This document shows, piece after piece, positions 20,316 to 27,192 of a stretch of DNA of 27,192 nucleotides. The stretch lies in the IMG/VR virus record IMGVR_UViG_3300023174_000554, positions 1-27,192 of that record; one strand, given 5' to 3'. The position numbers and the translations under genes were made by a program. Each line of letters opens with the position of its first letter. Position 1 is the first letter of the stretch. The notes beneath the pieces are model-generated. The model did not search any database, was not told the origin of the DNA, and saw only the letters and a program-made list of their open reading frames with translations. Source of the stretch: a virus.

Positions 20316-23300
20316 TTTAGTTCCGGCCCTTTATAGATTTTATACATATCATAAACATCCTTATCAAATTTCTTGCCTGCGATATGACCAGCAAATGTTT
20401 CTGCCACAAACTCCATTGGATTTGTTTGAGCATATTCACTCACTTTACCGGCTATTGCTTTTCTTTGTTTTGCAATTTCTCCAGTTCCAAATTTGCCGGT
20501 CCTATATCCATCTGCCTCAATGTATCCAATTTGTTCTTTATGCAATACATGACCATATTCATGCACCAAAACATCGTTTGTTGTAAGCCAGCCTTCTTTT
20601 ACATTTCTTTCTGTTGATCGCATTAAACCATTTGTTGAATTATTATCAAATTTGCTATTATAAATAATAAGTTGTCTTTTGTGCTTCCCTGTTGTTATGT
20701 CTGCTTGCGCTCTTGCAAGCGCATAAGCATTTCTGTTTCTTCCTGTAATTCTTGTTGATTCAATAGCGCTAGGTGGAGGGATTTTGTAACCCTTTTCAGT
20801 AAGCTGATCATATTCTTTTTCTATTTTTGTAACAATTTCTGGGTCGTTTGGAAGATGCACCCATACTTTATTACCTTGACTTATTTTATCAGTAATTCTC
20901 TTTCTTTCTTCTTCGGATGAAGGTTTGTCTGAAACTTTTGGTGGTGCTGGCTTTTTAACTGATGGAACGGGTGGTGGTGTTGGAGTGGTCTTTGTTGATT
21001 GTGGTTTTGAGGTTGGGGGTGTAGGGGTTTGAGGTCTTAATTTTATCTTGGGCATTTTTTGTTTTTCGGAACCCTTTGATTTTGGCCTACCATATCCAAC
21101 AGCGCATGTGTTTTCTTTGTCGAACGTTCCATCCTCAATTTGTCCGCAAGGATTTAAAACCTCATCTGAACTAGTAGATGCAAATTCAGTTTCTACTTTT
21201 TTTTTATTGTCTGTAAGTGGTCCGCCTACAATCCAAGCATCGCAAGTTCTTTTTGCGGCACATTTGAAGTCAAAGATTTCACAATAGCCAAGGTTTCCAC
21301 CAATAGCGACTTCGTTGGCATCTTCTCCAATACCCTTCTTGATACATTCAAGAACTTTGCTGGTCTGATTAAAGGCGGCACAATTACCACAAAGCATTTT
21401 CTTTGCAGTTGCTACATCACCTTGAAATTCATTTGCCTTTGCTTTCCAATAAGCATCATTTGGCTCATTGGGGTTAGCAGGTCCGTAGTTGGCATCATCC
21501 ACAGCATTTTGCCTGTTGGCTAAATTGGTTTTAATGTCTTGGGTTGCAACTGGACAAGATGCAGGTTCTTCTAGCTTTTCATCCCTGCTATCCATTTGCT
21601 TAATAACTTTTCTAACCCAAGCGTAACCAGCATCACCGCCCCACCCATTCCATGCTTGCCATCCTTTGCCTTGCTCATCCCATCCAGCACCTTTCTTATC
21701 GACCTCATGGCGACTAAAGAATGAATGCATTCTGCGAATGGTGTCGGGTGAAAGTGCCTTGCCTGCGATCAAATCCCTAGCCCTTGCAATTCCAACTGCT
21801 GTCATTCCCCTCTGACTTGCTGGCTTTTTGCCTCTTACATCTAATGCCCTTTTTGCGGCTTCTCTTGCTCCCTGTGGAGGTGTGAAGTCAATGTCGGAAT
21901 ACTTTCCAAGTTCGCAAGCCTTGAGCATTCCAGAAATTAACATCTTAATGCTGTTATTATCTAGCTTGGAAAGTTCTTGTAAATTATCCTCAATTTGCCT
22001 TGCACCAGTTTTTTGCGTGTCCTCAGTTGCGCCTTTTTCAGTTGGTTCACGCTCCTCACCAACATCAATATCCCCATCACTTCCAGTTGTGCGACTAGAT
22101 GTATCCTGTTCTTTAATTGGGGGGACTACAACAACTGCATTTTCATCTTGTGGTTCATCTTGCATTTGCTCTGGTGCGGGTGAACCACCGCCCGGTGCTG
22201 GCATTGGTGCTGGTTTATTAATGTCTGAAATTGTCTCTGGCGGAACCCCATACTGCTCGGCAAGGTCTTTAACCAGTTTTGCCTCTAATGCTCTTTGACG
22301 CATTGAACTTTCAAAATCCAAGCCCTTCTCTGCATAAATAGAACTTGCTGTGGTTAGTCCGGCCTTAAACTCTGCAATGTTGGCTTGTGACTCACGGCCA
22401 AGGTCGATGGATACATTTGCACCAAAATTAAATACTCCCTTGGTGCTTTTGCTCCCAAGGTTGTTTGGAATTAATCCCCTAGCAACTCCATCTGCAATTA
22501 CGATATTCTTGAGCGGGCGAAGCACACGATCTTCCAAAAGTTTTTGGTATCTGCGGAAAGTTCGTCCAGCTTGTTGCATTTCAAGCCTAGCAGTTGGGCC
22601 GGACATTGAGGATGGGTCGACAGCAAATGAATAGGGAATGCCAACACCCATGCAAATGTTACGCAGAAGAATCCTATGAAATTCTGCAAATGCACCAGAA
22701 GGACGGCTTGGACCGTCAGGGAAAACGATGTCCTCATTGACTTCTAGGTAACTGATTTTACCCGGCTCAATAGTTTCCAGCTTAATGCCTTGATTGTCTG
22801 CGTTTAAGTCGTTGGTTAGAGTGGACAAATCAGAGGCATTATTATTGTTTCTTTTAACAATTCCAGCTTGCGAACTTGCCAGCTTTGCGGCCATCTTTTC
22901 AGAGGCAATGATTTCATACAAATCTACGCAATCATTAATGGCAGTATGGAAAGCAGAAATCCCTCGGTATTGGTCAATGCGAAGCGGGTCATAAAGGTGA
23001 AATGCTTGGCTTGCTGGAATTGTGGTTTGGAAAATGTATGCATTCCCAAATGTGCGAAGGTAAATGTCATAACCAGTAGGGGCGCCAGTTTCTTGGTCAA
23101 TATGAATACCGCTGATAAGATTAAGGCTTGTATATGTTCTGTTTGGGTCGCCAACTCTGTCTGCCTCAATTCCCTGTAATTTTAGATTTCCCTGTTGATC
23201 ACGCACGAGAACAAACAAAAAATCACCATCCCGAAGCATCGACATCATTGCAATCTGCATTAGGAAAGAACCTGTATTCCGTCCAGATAGGTCACATTTA

Positions 23301-23656
23301 TCCCACCATTCATTCCAATAAGCCTCTACATCTGTATTGACTCTGGGGCTTTCAGTTCTGGCTTGATATGAAATGTTGCCAGCACAATGACTAGCAAACT
23401 TCATTAGCAAACCACGAACCAATCCAACATTTTCTGCCAAATCCCTTGAACGCTTCAGCAACTCAACTCGATCATAATTTGATCTGAAACCTTCAGCACC
23501 AGACAGAGAAGACGGCCCGCGGCGCTGGCGATTATATTGAACTGCGTCATATTCAAAAGATGTAAGTTTTGCCCTAGAAACTAGGCGATCAACTGCGGCT
23601 TGCGGATTAACAAAGGCAATCGCCTTATCGAGAAAGTTCAGCCCAATCTTTTTCAC
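20312..23656 (-). CDS. Portal protein fused to Cys-rich module and C-terminal metallopeptidase-like domain
   Basis: 1114 residues, twice the usual portal length. Residues 1-480 are a lambda-gpB-type portal (clip and stem region near DGVARG, PFam Phage_portal_2-like). About 481-595 is a Pro/Glu-rich linker. About 596-690 is a helical module with MHSFFSRHEVDKKGAGWDEQ and a W-rich GWGGDAGYAW motif, found in many phage head proteins. About 750-810 holds six Cys (756, 759, 771, 792, 799, 805), a HiPIP-like or zinc module. CGxxxxGxFxxxNTCA (837-851) follows, then a Pro/Thr linker. About 915-1114 has VHEYGHVLH (His1032, Glu1033, His1036) and FVAETFA (Glu1086), a gluzincin-type HExxH...E site. It starts with GTG immediately after the gpW stop. 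Ends by overlapping the next gene. Confidence 0.88.
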   Translation of the reverse strand: MKKIGLNFLDKAIAFVNPQAAVDRLVSRAKLTSFEYDAVQYNRQRRGPSSLSGAEGFRSNYDRVELLKRSRDLAENVGLVRGLLMKFASHCAGNISYQARTESPRVNTDVEAYWNEWWDKCDLSGRNTGSFLMQIAMMSMLRDGDFLFVLVRDQQGNLKLQGIEADRVGDPNRTYTSLNLISGIHIDQETGAPTGYDIYLRTFGNAYIFQTTIPASQAFHLYDPLRIDQYRGISAFHTAINDCVDLYEIIASEKMAAKLASSQAGIVKRNNNNASDLSTLTNDLNADNQGIKLETIEPGKISYLEVNEDIVFPDGPSRPSGAFAEFHRILLRNICMGVGIPYSFAVDPSSMSGPTARLEMQQAGRTFRRYQKLLEDRVLRPLKNIVIADGVARGLIPNNLGSKSTKGVFNFGANVSIDLGRESQANIAEFKAGLTTASSIYAEKGLDFESSMRQRALEAKLVKDLAEQYGVPPETISDINKPAPMPAPGGGSPAPEQMQDEPQDENAVVVVPPIKEQDTSSRTTGSDGDIDVGEEREPTEKGATEDTQKTGARQIEDNLQELSKLDNNSIKMLISGMLKACELGKYSDIDFTPPQGAREAAKRALDVRGKKPASQRGMTAVGIARARDLIAGKALSPDTIRRMHSFFSRHEVDKKGAGWDEQGKGWQAWNGWGGDAGYAWVRKVIKQMDSRDEKLEEPASCPVATQDIKTNLANRQNAVDDANYGPANPNEPNDAYWKAKANEFQGDVATAKKMLCGNCAAFNQTSKVLECIKKGIGEDANEVAIGGNLGYCEIFDFKCAAKRTCDAWIVGGPLTDNKKKVETEFASTSSDEVLNPCGQIEDGTFDKENTCAVGYGRPKSKGSEKQKMPKIKLRPQTPTPPTSKPQSTKTTPTPPPVPSVKKPAPPKVSDKPSSEEERKRITDKISQGNKVWVHLPNDPEIVTKIEKEYDQLTEKGYKIPPPSAIESTRITGRNRNAYALARAQADITTGKHKRQLIIYNSKFDNNSTNGLMRSTERNVKEGWLTTNDVLVHEYGHVLHKEQIGYIEADGYRTGKFGTGEIAKQRKAIAGKVSEYAQTNPMEFVAETFAGHIAGKKFDKDVYDMYKIYKGPELK

Positions 23657-23914
23657 TTACGCCATTCCAATTGAACGAGCTGGACCGAATTTTGCATAGG
23701 TAGTTCTAATTCTTTGTCCAGTTCCAGATTGTATTGCAAGAGTTAATTCCGCAATAGTGTCGCGAACTTCACTTAAATTTGCCCTAGAAAAAGACCTTCC
23801 AGCAATGGAATAGCTTGAACCCGCCACCGCAATAGCTTCAAGACAGGTAACATACTTATCCCGTAAGGAAGTTAGGGTGGTTAGGGGTAGTCCAATGAAA
23901 TCACCCTTCGCCAT
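23657..23914 (-). CDS. gpW-like head-tail connector
   Basis: 85 residues from the ATG at 23914. The layout follows lambda gpW: a helix (LTSLRDKYVTCLEAIAVAG), a beta hairpin (SYSIAGRSFSRANLSEV), a second helix (VRDTIAELTLAIQSG) and a basic, flexible C-terminus (KFGPARS). gpW sits under the portal and closes the channel after packaging. It is between the large terminase and portal genes, exactly as in lambda. I chose 23914 over an in-frame ATG at 23929 because GAGG lies nine bases before 23914, and the first five residues of the longer form look like upstream coding sequence. It overlaps the terminase by 14 bases. Confidence 0.82.
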   Translation of the reverse strand: MAKGDFIGLPLTTLTSLRDKYVTCLEAIAVAGSSYSIAGRSFSRANLSEVRDTIAELTLAIQSGTGQRIRTTYAKFGPARSIGMA

Positions 23915-25694
23915 TATTCTCAACCTCATCTGTCAAACTTGCAGGGGAAATGTTCAATAGCTTGTGCAAACTTGCACCCACTATGTTCATGCATTCGCAA
24001 TCTAGCAAGTGATTATCCTTCCCTATTTGTTTCCATACCAACCTAGTTCTTCCCGTCATCGGGTTTTTGACTGAAACTTTTCTTTCTGCGTTAATGTGTT
24101 CCCTCCAAACTTGAGGAACATCGTCAGCAACAAACCCGTCAGACTTTAAAAGATTTGAAAGAATATCCTTAATCGTTGGATTAGACCAACGCCAAACAGG
24201 AGCCAATCGCCACTTCCAACCCTCTTTAGAACTTTTGACTCGACCCGAGAATGGGTCACCATTCATAATTCTAGCAAATGGTCTGGCAATTCTCTCTTGA
24301 TTGATAATTTCTGAAAAACTGGTTTTATCCGAACCAACAAGACCAAGCCAACCCATCTTGCAAATCATCTCATAGCATAATCTGGTTTGGTCTCCTGTAT
24401 CAATTAACACGCATCTAGGCTCAACTTTAAACTCTTCTGCCTTTGCTGATACATCACCCCAAGTTTCTAACCTTCCAGCCCAAACCATTCTTGATTTCCC
24501 TTCCTTGCTATATGCACGAACTAAAGCCCAAGTGTGGAAACCGCCAGATTCTTGCACGTCCACGGACATAATACACCTTTCACCCTCTCTGACTTCTCCC
24601 ATGTTGTAGCCTCCCGCCTTAATTTCAATCCTCTCTTGTTCATGCTCAAGCCAAGGTTCGGCCAAAATGCGATTAACAAAGTCTTGCAATCCAATAATAC
24701 CACTATGCTTATCCTGTAAGAACTTAACTGCTAGTGAACCAAATGTAACCCAAGGGGCGTAAAGCCCATTCAAATGATAGGATCGGCGTGCTGGTTCACC
24801 TTTTGGATTGGTTGCAACCCATTCCCCCCCACGAAGCATTGCTGTTTTCTGTCCATCTGTAATCTTTCCTTTGCAGTTCTCGCACTCATAATAAGCCGAT
24901 GACTTAACCAATTTGAAATCGTAAACTGCTTCTTCAAGTTTTGCGGCATCATCCCACTTAACCTGTCCCCAAATTAGTTTTTGCTTATGATTGCAATGTG
25001 GGCAAGGCACAAAGAAAAACCTCATGTCTCCTTTTTGCCATTCGCTCCAAATTGTAGATTCAGCAGTTGTCGGTGTAGATGTTGCGATAATCAAATGATT
25101 GGGATAAGTTGCAACTCGTGCCTCTGCCAACTGCAATGCTCCAGCTTCAGATTTGCTTGAACCCGCATCTGGGTATTTGTCCACCTCATCGAGCATTAGA
25201 AGTGATACCGACCTAGATGCAAGATTTGCGGGACTATTTGAACCTACAAACCAAAGCGACATTCTTTTAAAATGTTGCTCTAGTATTTTAATTTTGTCGG
25301 TGTTGTCTGGCTTTTCTTTTGCTAATGCTGGGCAATCATCCACCATCGGCAACCATCTAGTTTCAGAAAACGACCTAGCCAAAGCCTCTGATGGCATTAC
25401 CCAAAGACTAGGGCAAGGCCGTTCAGCAAGCCTATAAGCAAGACCAGCAAGAATTGTGGTTGTCTTGGATGTCTGCGCCCCCCATACCAAGGTAATTCTA
25501 CGAACTGAATCATCACCAAAAGCCTCAAGCGGCTCTTTTACATAGGGCGTAAGTTTTGTTGAGTATGCACCGGGAATATTTGTTACCCTAGCTGATAAAG
25601 TAAGATTTTTCTCTGCCCATTCTGGAATCGAGAGTTTTTCCCTTGGTTCAAAGATTGTTCGAGCAAATTCCTTAACATTTGCAATTTGATTCAT
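23901..25694 (-). CDS. Terminase large subunit, GpA type
   Basis: 597 residues, near the 640 of lambda gpA. A Walker-A-like loop is at 71-80 (WGAQTSKTTT) and Walker B at 165-172 (LLMLDEVD), the ATPase that drives DNA packaging. Next is a Zn-type pair, CPHC at about 230 and CENC at about 272, common in this family. The nuclease half carries Asp residues in MSVDVQESGGF and CVLIDTGDQT, the likely metal ligands for cutting concatemers. It begins with ATG at 25694, overlapping the HNH stop (ATGA). With an HNH gene and small terminase upstream, a cos-type enzyme is expected. Confidence 0.93.
   Translation of the reverse strand: MNQIANVKEFARTIFEPREKLSIPEWAEKNLTLSARVTNIPGAYSTKLTPYVKEPLEAFGDDSVRRITLVWGAQTSKTTTILAGLAYRLAERPCPSLWVMPSEALARSFSETRWLPMVDDCPALAKEKPDNTDKIKILEQHFKRMSLWFVGSNSPANLASRSVSLLMLDEVDKYPDAGSSKSEAGALQLAEARVATYPNHLIIATSTPTTAESTIWSEWQKGDMRFFFVPCPHCNHKQKLIWGQVKWDDAAKLEEAVYDFKLVKSSAYYECENCKGKITDGQKTAMLRGGEWVATNPKGEPARRSYHLNGLYAPWVTFGSLAVKFLQDKHSGIIGLQDFVNRILAEPWLEHEQERIEIKAGGYNMGEVREGERCIMSVDVQESGGFHTWALVRAYSKEGKSRMVWAGRLETWGDVSAKAEEFKVEPRCVLIDTGDQTRLCYEMICKMGWLGLVGSDKTSFSEIINQERIARPFARIMNGDPFSGRVKSSKEGWKWRLAPVWRWSNPTIKDILSNLLKSDGFVADDVPQVWREHINAERKVSVKNPMTGRTRLVWKQIGKDNHLLDCECMNIVGASLHKLLNISPASLTDEVENNGEG
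23931..23936 (-). promoter_or_regulatory. TTGACA start-associated motif (gpW-like gene)
   Basis: It lies 16 bases before the ATG at 23914, inside the terminase reading frame (Leu-Thr-Asp codons), directly before GATGAGG, the SD. Confidence 0.5.
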
Positions 25695-25996
25695 CTTTTA
25701 ATCATGTAATCCTTTGCGTAAGCCCAAGTTGGATTCTGATGAATCTTGTGATGACATTCAAAGCACACGGCCAAGAAAAACTCTGTCTCGTTCAACCTGT
25801 CTCCAAATCTTCCACGGCGATGATGCACTTGGCTTGCCATCTTGGATTGGCAAACTTGGCAAATAGAATTATTCCCTAAAAATTTCTCCCTAACATCTTT
25901 ATAGACCTCATTTTGCACTTTTCTCTTTTTAGATACTTGACTTAGCTTGCCGCCTCGCTTTAGTGGTGTTTTGCGTTTTAGTGGTGAGCGTTTCAT
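25691..25996 (-). CDS. HNH endonuclease
   Basis: 101 residues. The basic N-terminus (MKRSPLKRKTPLKRGGK) fits DNA binding. The nuclease motif has CQVC (46-49), HHR (58-60), then CFECHHKIH (78-86), the ββα-metal layout with a structural Zn. In HK97-like phages an HNH protein beside the terminase helps cut at cos during packaging, which fits the place here between small and large terminase genes. It starts at ATG 25996, overlapping the stop of the 27-residue gene, and the next gene overlaps its end. Confidence 0.88.
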   Translation of the reverse strand: MKRSPLKRKTPLKRGGKLSQVSKKRKVQNEVYKDVREKFLGNNSICQVCQSKMASQVHHRRGRFGDRLNETEFFLAVCFECHHKIHQNPTWAYAKDYMIKR

Positions 25997-26076
25997 TTTA
26001 ATATATCATCTAGAACGGAACCAAGAATGCAGACTACAACTAGACCAACAAGCAAAAGAAGAAAACTCTCATTCAT
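25993..26076 (-). CDS. 27-residue single-helix membrane peptide
   Basis: From the ATG at 26076, overlapping the small-terminase stop (ATGA), to a TGA that overlaps the HNH start (ATGA). The peptide reads MNESFLLLLVGLVVVCILGS followed by VLDDILK. It is one strongly hydrophobic helix with acidic ends. Both junctions show the same four-base overlap as the other genes here, which makes the peptide likely to be translated. It is too short for most annotation pipelines. The function is unknown. Confidence 0.6.
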   Translation of the reverse strand: MNESFLLLLVGLVVVCILGSVLDDILK

Positions 26077-26672
26077 TTAAAGGCTCCCTCTGCTTTTTGA
26101 ATTGTTACAAAAATTTGATCTACCCCTTCTTGAATTGCTTGTTTTGCACATTCTGGGTCGCTTGGGTTTGCTCTTGCTGAAAGTGAAGCTGGCATTGCAT
26201 CCATTAAGTTTCTAATTGAGCCTAGCCATTTTCCAAAAACTTCTCTCACCTCATCCATTCTTATTACCGACCTTGTTGCTTCCTCAAATTGGGCGTGCTC
26301 CATTTCTGCTTCACTTGCCCTTTTTTTGGCTTCTCCCCATCCTGCGATTGCGGCGCGCATGGCTACTGGATTTCCATCCCTGCTTGCCCTTGCGACCAAT
26401 GAGTAGGCAACTAGTTCCGCCCTCTTTGCCCGAATCAATCGTCCAAGCGAGTTTTCCGATTTCAACGACTCGGAGTCCGCATTTTCTAATGTCTCTGATG
26501 AGTTTGTTGAAGGGGGCAAGATTGGTTGAATCCGACTTGGTCTTTTTTGATTTGCCAGTTTCCACCTGTATGCATCTGCTTCGCTGGTTAGGGGCATTCC
26601 ATCCTTTACCATTTTGGATATTTGTCCCCTGTCCATTCCCCATTTTTTTACCAAATCTGCTTGTCGAATCAT
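26073..26672 (-). CDS. Terminase small subunit-like
   Basis: 199 residues. The N-terminus has a helix-turn-helix (MIRQADLVKKWGMDRGQISK, then MVKDGMPL) with a 'kWgvdr.qISkmvkdGmPl' look typical of Nu1-type small terminases. It is followed by a polar, Pro/Ser-rich linker and a second helical domain from about residue 75, with LIRAKRAELVAYSLVARASR. The small subunit binds cos and loads the large subunit. It lies directly upstream of the HNH and large terminase genes. Its ATG at 26672 comes three bases after the stop of the ParB-like gene, without clear SD. Confidence 0.78.
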   Translation of the reverse strand: MIRQADLVKKWGMDRGQISKMVKDGMPLTSEADAYRWKLANQKRPSRIQPILPPSTNSSETLENADSESLKSENSLGRLIRAKRAELVAYSLVARASRDGNPVAMRAAIAGWGEAKKRASEAEMEHAQFEEATRSVIRMDEVREVFGKWLGSIRNLMDAMPASLSARANPSDPECAKQAIQEGVDQIFVTIQKAEGAFK

Positions 26673-26675
26673 TTA

Positions 26676-27140
26676 TCACAAGGGTCGCCCACAGGTTCCA
26701 CACTTTTCACCTGTTGGCTCATCCCTATCCTCTGGGGTTGTTGCCTCCATCATTTGTGCAATCTCTTCTTGCCCAAATCCTGTAATATCTAAATCAATGT
26801 CCCCTGTATCTAAACCTTCAAATAAATCCTTTAATGCTGGCAAATCAAATTCACCACTCAATTTGTTCAAAGCTATGTTTGCGGCTTTTTCCTGTTGCTC
26901 ATCCAACCAAACCGCCCAAACCTCAACTTCATCTTTGCCAAGTGCTGAATAGCACTTTAAGCGCTGATGACCTCCCACAATGTTTCCTGTTTTTGCATTC
27001 CATGTGATCGGCTGAAGATTCCCAAGTTCAGATAAACTTTTTGTTAGTCTGCCCAAAGAATCGCTCGTGATTTTTCTTGGGTTGTATGAAGCTGGAGAAA
27101 GTTCAGAAACCTTCTTGGTTAGTAGGCAGGGATATTTCAT
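26676..27140 (-). CDS. ParB/Srx-like nuclease domain protein
   Basis: 154 residues. The opening part reads VSELSPASYNPRKIT, then LxxSLSELGNLQPITWN, and IVGGHQRLKCYSALG near 54-68. These are the hallmarks of ParB/Spo0J N-domains (box I and the 'GxRR/GxHR' CTP-handling box II), here in a small phage-type version. The C-terminus has CGTCGRPL, a Cys pair. Phage proteins of this family often lie before the terminase genes, and their job may be to nick or bind DNA during packaging or methylation; this is not settled. The start at 27140 has AAAGG nine bases before it. A GTG at 27170 in the same frame would add ten residues. Confidence 0.78.
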   Translation of the reverse strand: MKYPCLLTKKVSELSPASYNPRKITSDSLGRLTKSLSELGNLQPITWNAKTGNIVGGHQRLKCYSALGKDEVEVWAVWLDEQQEKAANIALNKLSGEFDLPALKDLFEGLDTGDIDLDITGFGQEEIAQMMEATTPEDRDEPTGEKCGTCGRPL

Positions 27141-27192
27141 TGATGTAAGCCTTTGCGACTCAACTTGCACAGAAATCCTTCGCCGCGGAACC
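27137..27192 (-). CDS. Possible C-terminal end of an upstream gene
   Basis: A frame runs from the right edge to a TGA (27137-27139) that overlaps the ParB-like start as ATGA, reading FRGEGFLCKLSRKGLHQ. The overlap is the same kind that joins most genes here, but only 17 codons can be seen and the ParB-like frame is also open to the edge. Confidence 0.35.
   Translation of the reverse strand, partial: FRGEGFLCKLSRKGLHQ

Noticed and set aside
21828-22298. Open frame of 156 codons on the plus strand
   Set aside because: It is the antisense of the portal's linker region, Ser/Cys-rich and without a ribosome-binding site. The minus-strand frame is clearly the gene.
141-23936. TTGACA sites as sigma70 -35 boxes
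   Set aside because: Start codons follow after 13-19 bases in nine of ten cases, so a -10 box would overlap the start codon and transcripts would lack the SD. Only the copy at 141-146 could fit.
1-27192. tRNA genes, CRISPR arrays, integrase, insertion sequences, origin
   Set aside because: I saw no cloverleaf, regular spaced repeats, recombinase motifs or terminal repeats of insertion elements in the window.

Overview
The window is a 27 kb piece of a tailed-phage (or prophage) genome, read entirely from the minus strand. The visible genes run from terminase at the right edge through head, neck, tail and lysis modules to a few accessory genes at the left edge. No gene on the plus strand could be supported. 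The base composition is AT-rich. Lysis genes include two short lipoproteins and an LPS-heptosyltransferase-like protein lies inside the window, so a Gram-negative, probably aquatic, host is likely. The host genus cannot be read from the sequence. A canonical tail-chaperone frameshift and a tape-measure gene point to a long-tailed, non-contractile (siphovirus-type) virion.

The head region (about 17.1-27.2 kb) follows the lambda order A-W-B-C/Nu3-D-E. It holds a ParB-like nuclease, small terminase, a 27-residue membrane peptide, HNH nuclease, GpA-type large terminase, a gpW-like connector and a very long portal protein. Then come a 54-residue Cys-containing protein, a Dps/ferritin-like protein, a prohead protease with a nested scaffold start, a decoration protein and the major capsid protein, closed by a strong hairpin-T-tract terminator. 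The HNH gene beside a GpA-type terminase suggests cos-type packaging. The portal is the most unusual gene: a lambda-B-like portal is continued in the same frame by a conserved helical module, a six-cysteine module, a Pro-rich linker and a C-terminal HExxH metallopeptidase-like domain.

The middle (11.3-17.1 kb) carries three surface or fibre-like proteins, one with a LamG/concanavalin-like domain. These are followed by a modification cassette: a two-domain GT-A glycosyltransferase, a 75-residue protein, a SAM-dependent methyltransferase, a second GT-A glycosyltransferase and a short GT9-like protein. This cassette lies inside the structural operon and could act on virion or host-surface glycans.

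The tail region (2.8-11.3 kb) has neck proteins (two of them tandem paralogues), a small lipoprotein, a 49-residue winged-helix-like protein, a coiled-coil membrane protein, a tail-tube-like protein, the G/GT chaperones joined by a -1 frameshift at GGGAAAC, a short tape measure and distal tail or fibre proteins. The lysis block (1.76-2.79 kb) has two small membrane proteins, an overlapping lipoprotein and an M15 peptidase endolysin. It is followed by a MazG/DUF5664-like protein, a calcineurin-type phosphoesterase and a winged-helix-like protein. A 228-base gap then contains a good promoter and a 7-bp inverted repeat placed like an operator, before a gene that runs off the left edge.

Two short motifs stand out because they sit almost only at gene starts. 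TTGACA (minus strand) occurs eleven times in the window and ten of these lie 13-28 bases before a start codon. GAAATCCT occurs four times, always 0-6 bases before a start codon. They resemble the start-associated sequences described in some mycobacteriophages, but the motifs themselves are not ones I recognise.
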